A DNA stretch of 64,000 nt, taken from positions 111,465,945-111,529,944 of the forward strand of contig QVOM02000034.1 of assembly GCA_003586115.2 (NCBI GenBank), in the 5' to 3' direction. Shown here piece after piece: positions 22,440 to 34,272 of the stretch (the stretch's first letter is position 1; every line of letters begins with the position of its first letter). The notes beneath the pieces are model-generated. The model saw only the letters and a program-made list of their open reading frames with translations. It searched no databases and was not told the DNA's origin. This DNA is from Salvator merianae (lineage: Eukaryota > Chordata > Lepidosauria > Squamata > Teiidae). Both the position numbers and the translations under genes were made by a program.

Positions 22440-23110
22440 AGTTCATGTTGTCTCCTGCTCCAAGGCTTCATCCTATGCAAATGAACTGGTCTACTGGGGG
22501 AGCATGACCTCCCATTAAACTGGTCAGTCAGGAAGACAAAGTGTTCCATGGGTCCTGCTAGACTGGCCAGAAAGGGACTCAGTCACTAAACAAACCTTTA
22601 GAAGAGAGGGCTGGAAACACACTCCTTCAGCAAGCTTTTACTAAGCCAGTAAAGCAGTGAAGAAGATACATTGTAAGTCTTCATTGAGAGATTTAATTCA
22701 CACTGCATCTAGATAGGAGTGTCAACTGGCATTGTTGGCATGATGCAATATCAGACCATTCTAGATTGCAACTCCCTGCTACATTTATTCATTAGAAGCA
22801 GAAGGGAGTGAGTGAGTGATGTTCTGTTACTTTACTCTGCAGCTCCCTTTCTTTTGCCTGCAGCAAATAGCAAAGAGGTCTGAGGAAGCTGCAGCAGATG
22901 CACTGCTCTCCCCTACTTTTGTCAGGCACATGGGGGGGGGGGGGAGAATGCAAGTCTCCTCCTAGACGTGTCTGGTAGGGACAGGGGAGTGGCCAACATT
23001 GCCCCTGACCTGAGGTGCTAAGGCCAGCCTATGGGTAGGGATTCTCCACTCCCAGGATGGCTTTCCTGTGAATTCTTGGCCACAAGGTAGGTGAAAGAAG
23101 TGTCCTGAAG
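22440..23110. other. No recognised feature; short poly-G run
   Basis: No gene or repeat termini are seen. A run of 12 G lies at about 22933-22944. Confidence 0.4.
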
Positions 23111-23112
23111 TA

Positions 23113-23238
23113 AGCTATGCCTTTCTTTCTGCTATATTTGGATATTCTGGAATAAAGCATGGATATTCTGGAATATCCATGCTTTATTCCAGAATGTCCA
23201 AACATGGTGGAATAAATAAGAGACGTCTGGATGCAGCC
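23113..23238. mobile_element. Short palindromic G2 MITE
   Basis: Right end ACGTCTGGATGCAGCC followed by TTA. The core is a long hairpin: GGATATTCTGGAATAAAGCA from 23140 is inverted as ATGCTTTATTCCAGAATGTCC, and the centre GGATATTCTGGAATATCC is itself nearly symmetrical. It matches 3066-3203 closely. The left terminus is decayed. Confidence 0.7.
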
Positions 23239-23249
23239 TTAGAACTGCT

Positions 23250-24155
23250 GACTGGAAGAAGGATGGAACATGGTCCCTCTATTATGCAGCCTTCCTCCTA
23301 TTCGAGCTTTCTAGGTAGTCTGCTTGTTACTTCCCCACCTCAAGCCACTCAGTCACAAAGAGGCATGCTCACGGATCTTCTACCATTGTCAATACCAAAG
23401 TAAGTAATTTTCAAGCATTAAGCCAGTGAGATTCTATATGTCAGATAAAGCCATCATCTCATTTCTCAGCCTAGTGAGAAAAATATCTTGAGCCATCTGT
23501 GAACTTACAGGAAAGGGGAAAGCTTGACTTTCCAAGGAAGAAGTGAAATGAAGGCCAAAATTATCTGTCTAGCAATTGCTGAAAAGAGAATTGCAGACTC
23601 CCTGGTCAGATGGTCTGAATGTCCTAAATTAGATGTACTTACTGGTTTATCAATGCATTCCCTTTTTTCTTTGGAAATTGTTAGTTAAGAGTGGCATGGG
23701 GAAAAGGTCAGTTTCTTATAGTCAGATGATGTGGTACAAGTCATTTATCCAGGTAAATGAACCAGGTCTTAATTTGTATTCATTTTTCTTTAAAAGGTCC
23801 CCGAAGTTTTACCTCAGAGACCGTATTCTGTTTCAACAAGCACATCTTCTTAACAATATTTCAGAACATTTTCAATGATAATGAATAAGTAAATAGAAAA
23901 TCCTTTCCTTCTTTGAAAAGATTAATCTGAATTGACCCAAGCTGTCAAGAATGTAAGGCAGTACCATTTCAGTTTGTGGTGCAAAAGTATCGCCTGATCT
24001 TGTCTCATTAATGAAACTCTTTCTTTGTTGCTTTGTTCAGGGAGGTACTGTGACTTCTTCACCTCAATATGACAACCAGGAGATAAAAAGAAGCTAGGTG
24101 AAAGCACAACATTGTTTCTTTCATAGCTGTTGAGAGGGGAAGTTAAAAAAAAGAA
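23250..24155. other. No confident feature
   Basis: About 0.9 kb. An open stretch ending at a good splice-donor string (AAAGTAAGTAAT, about 23396-23407) was considered as an exon and rejected. Otherwise AT-rich sequence without repeats I recognise. Confidence 0.35.
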
Positions 24156-24159
24156 ATAT

Positions 24160-24161
24160 GA

Positions 24162-24212
<51 letters not shown>
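24160..24212. repeat. GAAA microsatellite
   Basis: About 13 tandem GAAA units, followed by GGGATAG. The Lys/Glu/Arg-rich and Phe/Leu/Ser-rich frames across it are repeat translations. Confidence 0.97.
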
Positions 24213-25176
24213 GGATAGTTAAAAGCATAGAAAAAATATTGTTTCTCCTGCACCTAGGTTCTAGTTGGCAATGTCTGCAAGTGGAAAACCAACACGAATA
24301 CTTAGTAGAGCCACTGGTATCTGCATGGCATGGCCAGCTCACAAGGGGCCACAAACATCAAACCCCCCCCCCCCATGTACAGGCACTGACACTTGACCAG
24401 AAGCAACATAAACATCCTACTGCAATGACCAGTTGCACTGGAGACACCTCCCTCCTCCAGTTGGCTTACTGGAAGTGTGTGGAGATGCAGCCTTAATCTT
24501 TTCAGGAACTAAATTCATCTGCAGGCCCTGGGCTGAGGAAGAGGCTTGGGGACATCAAAGAAAGGCCTCCACTCAAAGTTTTGCGCCTTGCCCACCGTCT
24601 TTGCTTCACAAACCTCCCTAATGAAATTAAGCTGTCTCAGAAATTATAAATGATGGAAACAAATAATAGACTTTTAAAAAACCAAAAAACCAAAAACTGG
24701 TATACTTAGTGAGCTCGAAGAAAGTTGAAGAGGAAAAAAATGGACCAGTCAAAGAAACTTGGAAGAACTGAAAGATCTTACTAAGATAGGTCACAATCTG
24801 GGCACCTAACAACTAAGTTAGAGCTGCAATCCTGTGTGTTATTCCATGGAAGAAAGTCCTGCTAAACTGGCCACTCAGCAACTGGTGAACTAGAGAAGGG
24901 GTGGACTGGAGAAAGGTGGGGATGGAGTGCCAGCTGGCATGACATCTTTGATCTCCAACACCAAAGATGAAAGTCAATGCCCCAATCAGCGTGTGGCCAC
25001 CCCACTACTTCAGCTTCACCAGTTGTTGCTGAACCATCACGCATGGGCCACGTCTACAGCGCTGCATCAAGCCTCTGCCACATCTGGTCTGAACACGTGT
25101 GCCGGACCTTTGCAGCACTGCCAATGGCTGCTGATGTTTCTTTAACTTGAAACCTCTGCCTCAAGCATTTCACAAT

Positions 25177-25438
25177 GGGCCTGTTCGCACTGTTCATGCT
25201 AGAATGGGCTAATAAGCCCATTCTAGCGTGGAACAGACCCCATCGTGCAAACACCGTCTGCACCATGGGGCCTGAAAACAGACCCCAAGCTGGATAATGG
25301 CTTTCCGTTATCCTGCAGATGAATTTAGTATTCCGTTCTAGGGCCCCACAATGTGGATGATGTCCATGCTGCATTGTACATTTCACTTTAGAACAGGACA
25401 GTTATCTTGTTCTAATGTGGCAAGTACGATTATAGGGA
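25177..25438. mobile_element. G1 MITE, right end decayed
   Basis: Left end GGGCCTGTTCGCACTGTTC with both CpG-bearing bases intact. It is followed at 25198-25229 by a palindrome with arm TGCTAGAATGGGCT around a TAATA centre. The right end (TTCTAATGTGGCAAGTACG) resembles a G1 subterminal region with small indels. No clean flanking repeat. Confidence 0.55.
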
Positions 25439-25439
25439 C

Positions 25440-27290
25440 AAAAGTTTCCCATCATGACATATTTCTTTTAGTAAGGTCTTGCAACAATGCATCATGATGG
25501 CTCAAAGATTATTTGCATTATTTTTAATATATGATGAAAACATTTTTTTTTCCTTGCAGGATTTCAGAAAATCTTGACTACAGCCAATCCCTTCCTAAGC
25601 CAGCAAGACAGAGGATACTCTTGGATGAACCTCCTGGGAATAATTTTGGGTATCCATTTTTTTGTGTAGAACTGGAGAAAATATTTTACTTGCTGGCATA
25701 CCTCTGTGTTCACTGCTGAAAGCTTTATGGTGTGAAATCTATTATTTCTGAGATTCTACTACTCAACCACAACAGTGTTCAACTACAGTTACTCAGTGTT
25801 CTTGTTGCTTGGGGCATCAATTCAGATTTCAGTAACAGGGAAGAAGAGATTTAAGATTTCCCAGCAAAGTTGAATGGTTTGCTCTCGGGGACATTTATTA
25901 AACTGCACATATGCCCTTCAGTTGTATTTTAACAGCATGTGTTCTGATTATCATTTTCTTCCTTATAAGTTATAGTGTCCTGGTTCTTCTTCAAATACAC
26001 ACTTGGGATTCCATAGTTTAGGTATCAGTTTTTCAGTGAGAATAAACATTGCTTGTCTCAGTTATGCAGGGAAGAATCTCAAGTTATACACAATGAATGG
26101 CGGAGCTCAGCTGTCCATTTACTGCACTTGAAGCCCTGAAATATGTTCACATCCCTCAGCCATTCCAAACTGGCACATCAAAGAACTCTGCAAACCACAG
26201 TTCCCAGGCAGAACCATTACTACATGCACTCTTAAGGTATCAGACGTTATCTGCTGCGGCAGTTAGACAAGGTCATTTTTTCCCCTTTGCTCCTGCAGTA
26301 AACAAAGGCCATTTTCTTCCTTTTCCTTATCAGAGCCAGCAGATTTGAATTTCCAGAGTGCTTCAGGACCACTGCTGATTGATCCCTGTATAGCAAAGTT
26401 ACCAGCACATTTAAACAGTTGTCCTTTCTCTTCCAAACAGCAGATTTGGATGCCAAAACAGCAGTCTCATCTACAATGATTGGCAATCATTCTAGGACAA
26501 ATCAGATGCTACACTCTCTCCCAATGAATTTTTATTTTCAACTGAAAAAATGGTTTTATGGATGAACTGCAGAGAGGGACAGCTTAATTCTTTAATTCCT
26601 TGTCATCGGACCACTGAAAATTCATCAGCCCAGTCCCAGGTTACTGGTCTGTTCATGGGAGAAAAATAAATGTTTACTCTTGGAGCGGTCCAGGTGCCAG
26701 ATGGCGGCAGGTAGGTATAAACACACTGCCCTGGGCATCTAAATGTTTAGATGCTCTGCTTCTGGGCCAGATGGGGGTTCCTTAAAGGGCACATGTGGAT
26801 GCAGCCTAGCCTATTTCACAGGACGGTTGCAAAAATAAGATGGATGGGAGAATAAAGTTTGCTGCCTTGAGCTCTTCAGAAGAAAGGTGGGATTAAGGTA
26901 GGATATAACTCCCATTAAATATAAACGTGAATGAATTATCACTCTGTTTAAATTGATCCTTAAATCACTTCCCCGCCATCCTCCAAAGTAATAATTAAGG
27001 GCAACAGATCATTCTTGGCCTTCCAAAATTGTCATGTTTCTATACTCCTGAAGTGTGTGTGCTGTGCAGTGCTCAATTTTTTAACAAGGGGAAATAAAAA
27101 AGAAGGATTAACTATTTTCCATCAGCTACTCTTTCACATTTCACTTCTGGACTCTTAGCCATGTTTGTTCACTTGTTCCAGTTGGTTTGTCAGTTATTTC
27201 CTAATCTATCAAACTCATCTGTGCCTCTAAAGGACCAAGCAGGCACTATGTAGCCCTCAAAAAGGAATGGATTTTTCATTAATAAAGTTG
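25440..27290. other. Mostly unannotated; LINE-tail-like and solo G2 end
   Basis: A candidate exon at 25560 is listed separately. A solo G2 terminus (CACATGTGGATGCAGCC then TAG) lies near 26790-26807. A LINE/SINE tail-like phrase (TTGCTGCCTTGAGCTCTTCAG, GGTGGGATTAAGG) lies near 26860-26900. Nothing else is supported. Confidence 0.4.
25560..25649 (+). other. Weak candidate exon
   Basis: A strong acceptor-like run (TTTTTTTTTCCTTGCAG) precedes 25560. The following frame reads RISENLDYSQSLPKPARQRI and then LLDEPPGNNFG up to a possible GT donor at about 25650, with no repeat ends. The composition looks more protein-like than neighbouring frames. I do not recognise the peptide, and a single isolated exon cannot be confirmed from sequence alone. 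Confidence 0.12.
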
Positions 27291-27291
27291 C

Positions 27292-27336
27292 AAGGAAGGA
27301 AGGAAGGAAGGAAGGATGGAAGGAAGGAATAAAGAA

Positions 27337-27381
<45 letters not shown>
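27292..27381. repeat. GGAA/GA microsatellite
   Basis: About ten GGAA-type units (27292-27329) run into GAAA and then a GA dinucleotide run up to 27381. Confidence 0.97.
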
Positions 27382-27384
<3 letters not shown>

Positions 27385-27876
27385 GGCTAAGGCCTGGACT
27401 GCCTTGCTTCTATTTCTGCTGTTTGGTATATGGTGCTGTAGATTTGTTTGTCTCCTTCCTGCTGCTAAACAGACATCATTGTTTGCTGAACCACAGTGCA
27501 TGCATGTGAACTCACTACAGCACAGAACTGGTAATTCATTTGGGAATTATGGGCTGGGGAAATTGTTTTCATGCCACCTGAAGGGAAATGCCATGGCTGG
27601 AGAACAAATTCTGTGCCTCCCTCCCTCCCTCTCTCTGTCTGTATATTCACCTACCTGTCCACCAATCATAGCTTTATTTCATCATTACTCTAAGTGGTTC
27701 AGGATGGCAAACAATAATAATAAAAAATCTATTTGTTCTCCTCAGAAAAAGTCCATAGGTGGATTCAGCCAAGCAATATTGATTTGTACAAGGCTGCCAT
27801 AGGGCCACAGTTTAGAGGGATGAATCTGAAACTTTTCTTAGCGCTTTATCTGTTCTACAACACTCACTGCCTCTCA

Positions 27877-28450
27877 GGCTAACTTCACACTTTTTGCCTT
27901 AGAATGGTGGCCTGTTTGCGCTTGAAGCTATTGAATGTCAAGGACACTTACTAGTCAAGTGCCTCCACACTTTACAGAGGCCTTTACGATCAGCAGCAGA
28001 CTGCAGCTGCTCCTGATCATGACTAGCTATGGAGCACAAAATCAAGCTCCAAAGCTGTACTGGAAGCAGCTGGATTGCTCCTGGTTCAGTGCTTTCCCAC
28101 CCGCTTCTGGGTGCGAACTGCTGTGCCTGAGCAATTGTGCGGTACAGCTGCACAATCCACAGCTTTGCCAGTCATCTTGGCACTGGATGGACACTTCCCG
28201 GCTGCTGTCATGGCAAGGAATGCAAGCAGGATGCCAGCATTTGCACTGGGAATGCTGCCGTTCTGTATAAGGGCCTCACAGTGTGCGTGTCCACACTGTG
28301 GTGAACATTCCACAGTGGAAAGTGCAAAAAGGCCTTGGGATAATTATCCCATTCTAAGGTGGAACAAGCCACGTAACATGAAAGCCATTTGCACTGTGAG
28401 GCCTTGGTGCATACCGGTAGCAGGCTACCAGCATTCACAGCATTCCAGTG
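27877..28450. mobile_element. Outer G1 MITE, interrupted
   Basis: The left part AGGCTAACTTCACACTTTTTGCC resembles a decayed G1 start. Removing 27908-28335 together with one TGG rejoins CCTTAGAATGG to GATAATTATCCCATTCTAAGG, producing a perfect 32-bp palindrome like those in other G1 copies. Sequence to the right (GAAAGCCATTTGCACTGTGA; CTACCAGCATTCACAG) is G1-like, but no right terminus was found, so the right boundary is approximate. Confidence 0.65.
27908..28335. mobile_element. Nested G1 MITE (428 bp)
   Basis: Left end TGGCCTGTTTGCGCTTG, right end AAAGTGCAAAAAGGCCT, flanked by TGG at 27905-27907 and 28336-28338. Internal blocks (GACACTTACTAGTCAAGTG; GATCATGACTAGC; AATCAAGCTCCAAAGCTG) match 17383-17826. 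It is inserted in the palindrome of another G1 element. Confidence 0.85.
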
Positions 28451-29570
28451 CCAGCAGAGTGAGAATACAGTGGGAAGATATCAGAGGTATTATGAGAGTG
28501 TGGGAACTCCTACACTTTGTTAAATCTGGTTTTTCAGTTAGATGCACTGGAAGTGGCATAACGCAGTGGTGGTTCTGTCTACCATCCCACCAGAACGTCA
28601 ACAGGATACCGGAGTTTTAACTGCATTTGGTAAACTATTCAGCATGCTGCCCAGTGTGGTTTACTTTGATTAGCAGCATAGTCAGGACAATATATCAGGG
28701 CACTCTTGAATAAGTATGAATGTTATGCACCCTTCTTTCATTTTGCCTCTCAAAATAATGTTTTATTTATAATATAGAGCTGAAGAGAAGAAATGCTTGA
28801 AGAGAGGAATTCTCTGATACCAAAAAATAATATTTTCCACAAGGAGCTTGTGTTGGCCATATGCAGTAGGAGAAAATATAGAGAAATCGAAATAATGTTT
28901 TTTGGAATCTTTGATGCTTACAGAGTTGAGCACAAGTTTCATTTCTTATTAGTTGTAGTATTTACAATAGTATTGCTTATAATACTGCTCTAGCAACAGT
29001 CTTAATATTGTTTTTTTCCCTTAACCTTTGGTGTTGTTTTCATGCTTTCTGCTACAAACCTCTTTGAATGGATGGATACTTGAATGAATAAATGGGGGAG
29101 TATCGCCAGGGAGTGCCACATGGCCATGATCCACGCTGTGAAGCCATAAGGGATCAAGTACAATACAGTGCAACCCCTCTTGACCTGCCACAGAAGCTGA
29201 CACTAGTGTTTCTCTTTTACACTTCCACAAATTCTAAATGTACAAGTCCCTAGCAGAGTGATGTTCAGGACGTTAGGGGACATGCAGTAAGACTTACACC
29301 GACAATCATGAGATTGGAAATGATTTTTGATGGCAATACTGTAGATGTGACTAGGAACTTGTACAGGTGATACATGCACTTTGCTCCTGAACCACGGTTG
29401 TTGCTGATTCTTTAGCTGACAAATTCAGCAAAAATAACATCTGGGTCCTTGGAACAGAGTTATTTTCTTATATATTTTTTTAAAGCACTTTTACAGAAAC
29501 GAATAATAAAATAAAGAAGGAAAATCTCCACTTAGGATATATTCATATAGTATAAGTATGCAAATGTGAA
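28451..29570. other. No recognised feature
   Basis: About 1.1 kb with no supported gene or repeat ends. The short open frame at 28793-28990 with a hydrophobic C-terminus has no supporting context. Confidence 0.4.
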
Positions 29571-29575
29571 CAATT

Positions 29576-30331
29576 GGACTGATTCGCACTTGACGGTAGC
29601 AAGCATCTAGCATACTTGCTATCCAAGTGTGTTCACTCTGCAAAATGGCTGAAGTGACTGGAAGCAGTATCCAGCCACTCCTGATTGCTCCTACTGCTGG
29701 AGCAGTAAATAGTAGTCTGGAATCTTACCTTGAACTCATAGTGAGCTTCAGGCAAAGAATCATTCACACTTACCTGCTGTGCACTGGCCATCTTGAGAGC
29801 TGCTCATCGTGCATGCACGATTATGTGATCGCACATGTGCGATGGGTCAATCGGTCTGATTGAGCCTGCACAATGCCCTATTTGGGCTTGTGATGCCCCA
29901 GCTGGGCCTGTGATGCCGGATCAGGGTGCATGGAGACCAATCTAGCTGTGCATTGCCCAATTGGGCCTACACCCACTTCTTGCCATGGCAGCAAACGGGA
30001 AGCTATCCTGCTCCTGGTCAAAGTACTTTTGCACCCGCTTCCAGGTGTGAATACACGGCCATGCACCGTGGATGTACCTGCATGATCTTGTGAGCATACC
30101 TGCATGATCCGTGGCACTGCTGGTCACCACGGTAGTGGCTGAACACTGCCAGGCTGCTGTCATGATGAGCTTTGGGAGTAGGAATCCAGCATTTGCAGTG
30201 CAGATGCTGTTATCCTGCTCGTATTCAAGTCTATGGCCCTGTAGTGTGGACGGTGTCCATGCTGCGGGGTCAATTCCACATTAGAATGGGATCATTATCC
30301 CATTCCAACATGGAAAGTGTGAAAACACCCC
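29576..30331. mobile_element. Long G1 MITE (about 756 bp)
   Basis: Left end GGACTGATTCGCACTTGACG, right end CATGGAAAGTGTGAAAACACCCC. The first 200 bp are shared with 34273-34790 (TACTGCTGGAGCAGTAAAT; GAGCTTCAGGCAAAG). Subterminal on the right is a nearly perfect palindrome around GGGATCATTATCCC (30288-30301). Internal GGGCCTGTGATGCC and related phrases are loosely tandem. Flanking duplication unclear. Confidence 0.65.
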
Positions 30332-30339
30332 ATCTATGC

Positions 30340-31680
30340 AATTTCTTGGCAAGTATAAATATAACTTGTTGAAGCTTACCAACTCATAGTGCAGTTACTA
30401 TTTTCATGTGTACTTCTGGTTACTACAGGGATCCATCTATACAGGGTTATGTTCGGCATACGACCCTCTGCTTTTCAGCATTTGTTTTACCCTTGAGTGT
30501 TAGGCAAGGCATGCCTGCCATTAAGGTTAAGGTAAAATAAAGGCCAGTAATTCAAACAGCTTAAGAAGGAAAAAAGAACAGGAAGCTAAAGTGGGAGAAT
30601 TGAGCAGGAAAGTCCGTTGACAGGTGCAACAGAGAGGGAAAGGTTGAAGGTGTGTGGCCAAATGAACCATTGTAATAAAGCATGAAGAGAGAACTGCAGT
30701 AGCCACCCTCTATATTCCTGTCAAAACTTAGTTGCTTTGTGCTGGTTTCGGAAGACTGAATAGTTCCTTACTTTTGTTGCCATACAAAGTGGTTTATTTC
30801 TGCTGGGGTCAAGGTAGGGCATCACACTGGCATACAATTTGGGAAGAGGAATTTCAAAAATGGTTTATACCGTTTCACAGGAAATGCATCTCTCCCAGGA
30901 CCAGGTAAGACATGAGCTGGGGAAACTGAAGCTTTTATTTGGCTTGAAATTGCTTTTACTCATTTGCTATGGACAACAATGTTCCTTCCTGGCATGTTCT
31001 GTATATTGCTATTTGCATTATTTCTGCCTTGTTCAAGTGTGGTGCTCAGCTGCAAACTCTGGAATGAGATTCCAAATGAAGCGTGTTTCCTTCAGTTTTC
31101 TCCATCCTACACGATTTACAGTTTTCGGAAAAAAATTCTCATGGAATTCAACCACACAGACGCCACCCGTACAGCTCTGGATTATGGTTTCTTTCTCCTT
31201 CTTATGACCTATTTTCTGACCCAACCTGTTCTTTCCTTAATTATCTCTCTTCTGTTTCCCTGCTTACACGTTCATGTAGGCACCATCTCACCAAGGGGGG
31301 TGTCCTGCCTGCAGCAGCTCAAAAAAGAAGCAGGAATTGTTGACAGGGACCAGAGTACAGGCACAAATCTGCCCATTTTTGATCACCCAAAGCAAATGCA
31401 GATGGGTTCTGGGATTGTAGATACATTTCCTGTCATGTGCATTTGTGGGGCAGCCAGGAGTGAAATTCAGTGATGAGAATGGCCAGAGAGTAATAAAATT
31501 GGGTTTCTTGTTAGGTCACCTTGATTGCTACTTTAGGGGGTCTCAGGGGCCAAATGGGAATGGGCTTGTCCACCCTTTCCTCTAAGCTCAAAAGATCCTA
31601 AAAATCAACTGTGTGGATGCAGCTTTAGACTGAGCTACAAGAATTCTGCCCCTGCCCTTTCTGTCAGCTTATGGGAGTCT
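30340..31680. other. No confident gene; solo G2 end
   Basis: Overlapping open frames at 30839-31473 (up to 169 codons) occupy mutually inconsistent frames without recognisable motifs. A solo G2-type right end (CTGTGTGGATGCAGCT then TTA) lies at about 31610-31625. No 5' partner was found. Confidence 0.4.
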
Positions 31681-31686
31681 CCAGAT

Positions 31687-31754
31687 ACACTTAAAAATCT
31701 GGCATATGATTGAAGCCAGATTAAGCCACACTTAAAAATCTGGCATATGATTGA
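31687..31754. repeat. 41-bp tandem duplication
   Basis: The block ACACTTAAAAATCTGGCATA and the following TGATTGA occur at 31687 and again at 31728, giving a 41-bp period with the second unit incomplete. No element ends are associated with it. Confidence 0.85.
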
Positions 31755-31759
31755 TGCTG

Positions 31760-33270
31760 TGTCAATACACTGCTGGCCCATCCCTCTGTTGTGGCAGGTT
31801 AAACGAAAGGTGGAATTTGTATATTCTTGAAGAGAAGTAGGCATGCCCCCTGCTCTACCAGCACAGGCCATCTTCTGCTGTGGATCATGCTGACACAGTG
31901 CTGGATTGATTGGCCATCTTTTCACCTGTAAATGGAAATGTGCAGCCATAAAACAGCATGAAACCACCTTCGACCTGGCCAAGCTGATGCCCCCCCTCCC
32001 AAGAGGCCACAATAGGGAAACACTGGAATTTCTGAAAAAAGTTGCCATTTCTCATCATCTGGAGAGTGTCCAACAGAATCTTCTGCCTTAAAGCATGTTT
32101 CAGGGTTCACTGTTGTTAACTAAATCAATGTGGATGCCTCTCGCAGAAGTTGTACTATTAGCCAACACCTATAGCTATGGCAAGATCAGCACGGTGCTGT
32201 GAGATCATGGTGAGGATGCATCGTCTGCACATCTGTGTAGCTCTGTTGCACCTAAGTGAGCTTCTAGGCTGCAGGATACATATGATCCTGTGCCTTGGGA
32301 GCAGTCACTGTACTGTTAGCACTCATTAGAGTGCTATAATGGTAAACTGTTGAGGATTGCCCTAACAGTGCTCTGCAGAGGTCTACTCTAGATCTGTCTG
32401 GACCAGTGAGGCTTTCATCGATGAACACAGGAAAATGACCTTCTTCCATGGCCACTTCCTATGCTCTCTGAGAAGAGCCTGTATGGAAACAGTGAACCAG
32501 GAAATAAAAGTTCCTCATTTCCATATTCCCTTTGCCCAGGGTGGCAACAGGTGTGAAAATGGAAGCGATGGTGCAACCGATGAAAATCATAGGTTCCACC
32601 ATTGTACAGAACCTGCCTAAGAGCTTCTCTTGAGCAGTTGTTTACAGCCATTCCTTGACGTCACTGTGACTCAGTCAATGGATCAAAAGATCTACATCTA
32701 CATGCCACAGAACATATAATATTAGCTATGTAATTATGCCCCAAATCTCAGTTCTACTTTGAATTTTACTGGGTTCAAAATAAAATACAAAACCAGAAGA
32801 AGAGTAAGCTCCATTCTCAGGGTGCATATTAGAAGTGAGGAGGTTGTGAAGCTGAACTTTCCTGAGAAATAAAACCAGACTGAAAATCAGATATAAAATT
32901 CAGCTGTAAAGTGTGCTTCCCCCCATATGACTTTGACAACAAACAAGAGACATATAGTGGCTTTTCACTGACCTCCACAAGTTTCCATCACAGCTACATG
33001 TCTAGTGATGCTCACTTTGATATTATTTTATCTTTGTGCCGTCTGATCTCCATAGCTATGGATTCAGTCAATATCTTTGTGCCACACAGCTCCTTCTGCT
33101 GCTTATATCAAGAGTAAGAACAAAGTATGGGAGGAGGAGAAGAAATGGAGGAGGGAATTGAATTGCACTGCTTTGAAATATAGTTCTCAAAGAATGTTGA
33201 CCATTCAGGAATTTATGTCATTTACTTATTTGGTGTTCAAATCTGCTCTTCTTCGTTAATGCTTACAGGG
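31760..33270. other. No recognised feature
   Basis: About 1.5 kb. A reverse-strand frame of 137 codons (31635-32048) lacks motifs and overlaps the tandem duplication. No repeat ends are recognised. Confidence 0.4.
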
Positions 33271-33277
33271 CCACAGC

Positions 33278-33309
33278 ATTATTATTATCATCATCATCAT
33301 CATCATCAT
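33278..33309. repeat. ATT/ATC trinucleotide microsatellite
   Basis: Three ATT units are followed by about eight ATC units. Confidence 0.95.
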
Positions 33310-33520
33310 TAAAAACTTAGTGTGACGAGGAAGTAAAAACAAATTTAATTCACGGTCCTCAAAGTTGTAGGAACTGGGGATTTCCCATTGGTATCATACT
33401 TGTGCCAAACTATGGTTTGTAAAAAATGAATTCCTCAGGGAGGCCCAGGACTGTCTGGTGTCTCATTTGACAACCTTGGGCTCTCCATAGCACCTGCAGC
33501 TACTTAGGAGTAGGCAAGAC

Positions 33521-33722
33521 CAGCGGCAGTGCGTCCCTTTAAATGTGGGTGTTCACTCGCTCGCTATCGCCTGTTCGCGGGGCCGCCGGGCCACCGTAGT
33601 GACGCAGCAAGTTGCTGCGACCTGCTAGGCGACTGCTGCGTCACTACGGTGGCCCGGCGGCCCCGCGAATGGGCGATAGCGAGTGAGCGAACACCCACAT
33701 GTAAAAGGACGCACTGCTGCTG
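33521..33722. mobile_element. hAT-type foldback MITE (202 bp)
   Basis: Starts CAGCGGCAGTGCGTCC and ends GGACGCACTGCTGCTG. It is flanked by a perfect 8-bp repeat GGCAAGAC at 33513-33520 and 33723-33730. Almost the entire element is one inverted repeat: GTGGGTGTTCACTCGCTCGC on the left pairs with GCGAGTGAGCGAACACCCAC on the right, and GGGGCCGCCGGGCCACCGTA with TACGGTGGCCCGGCGGCCCC. The loop of about 35 bp around AAGTTGCTGCGACC is itself partly paired. Very CpG-rich. Arms differ at few positions, which suggests a recent insertion or arm homogenisation. Confidence 0.88.
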
Positions 33723-33734
33723 GGCAAGACCCAT

Positions 33735-34268
33735 GTAAAAGGTGCAGGGAACCCACCTGTATGGAAAATGTTTAGGAACCACAGTTCAGCACAAGCTTGT
33801 TATCTAGTTACAAGTTACTAGAAGCATCTGGGTGATTGCAGTTAACTGACTTCCCAAACCAGATTAATGAGGAGAAGAGGCCAAACTCATGGTGCCCTTG
33901 ACCTAAGTGCTTACGAAGATCGGTTTTCCTTTGTTTCTTTTATTTTTTTGCTCCCTAGCAAGATGGACTGTCAAGCTAAGCCTCCTTTCTCCCAGCAGGA
34001 ATAAGTGCTGTCAAAGATGGCTGTTAATGGTTTGCAAAACCCTGAAGCGTTCCCACTCCACAAGACAACCTGGGAAACAGCCACTGGAACAACATGCCTG
34101 TGGGAGCACCTCCTTCCAGTCAACTTGGAAAGGGTAGGTTGTAAATGGCCCCAAAATCTGGTTTGTACAGATCGAAGGAGAAATTCAAATTAGAGATTTG
34201 TTCTTTCAGTGCAGTCCTTTTAGTTCTGTTGCAGGTACCACTGATGACACACATAACTTCTGTCTGTA
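33735..34268. other. No recognised feature
   Basis: About 530 bp, no supported gene or repeat. Confidence 0.4.
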
Positions 34269-34272
34269 AACA

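Noticed and set aside
21940..22440. 166-codon frame and several reverse frames
   Set aside because: They coincide with the boundaries of a G1 MITE and recur as fragments in other copies, so they are transposon non-coding sequence.
23242..23400. Possible exon ending at a GTAAGT donor
   Set aside because: It starts directly at a MITE end, lacks a convincing acceptor and shows no recognisable peptide motif.
24121..24496. Lys/Glu-rich and Phe/Leu/Ser-rich frames
   Set aside because: Translations of the GAAA microsatellite and adjacent sequence.
28793..28990. Small membrane protein
   Set aside because: A hydrophobic C-terminal run alone in AT-rich sequence is expected by chance; no start context or conservation evidence.
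30839..31473. Overlapping + strand frames up to 169 codons
   Set aside because: Two overlapping frames of similar length with no domain, and no splice-site or conservation evidence to prefer either.
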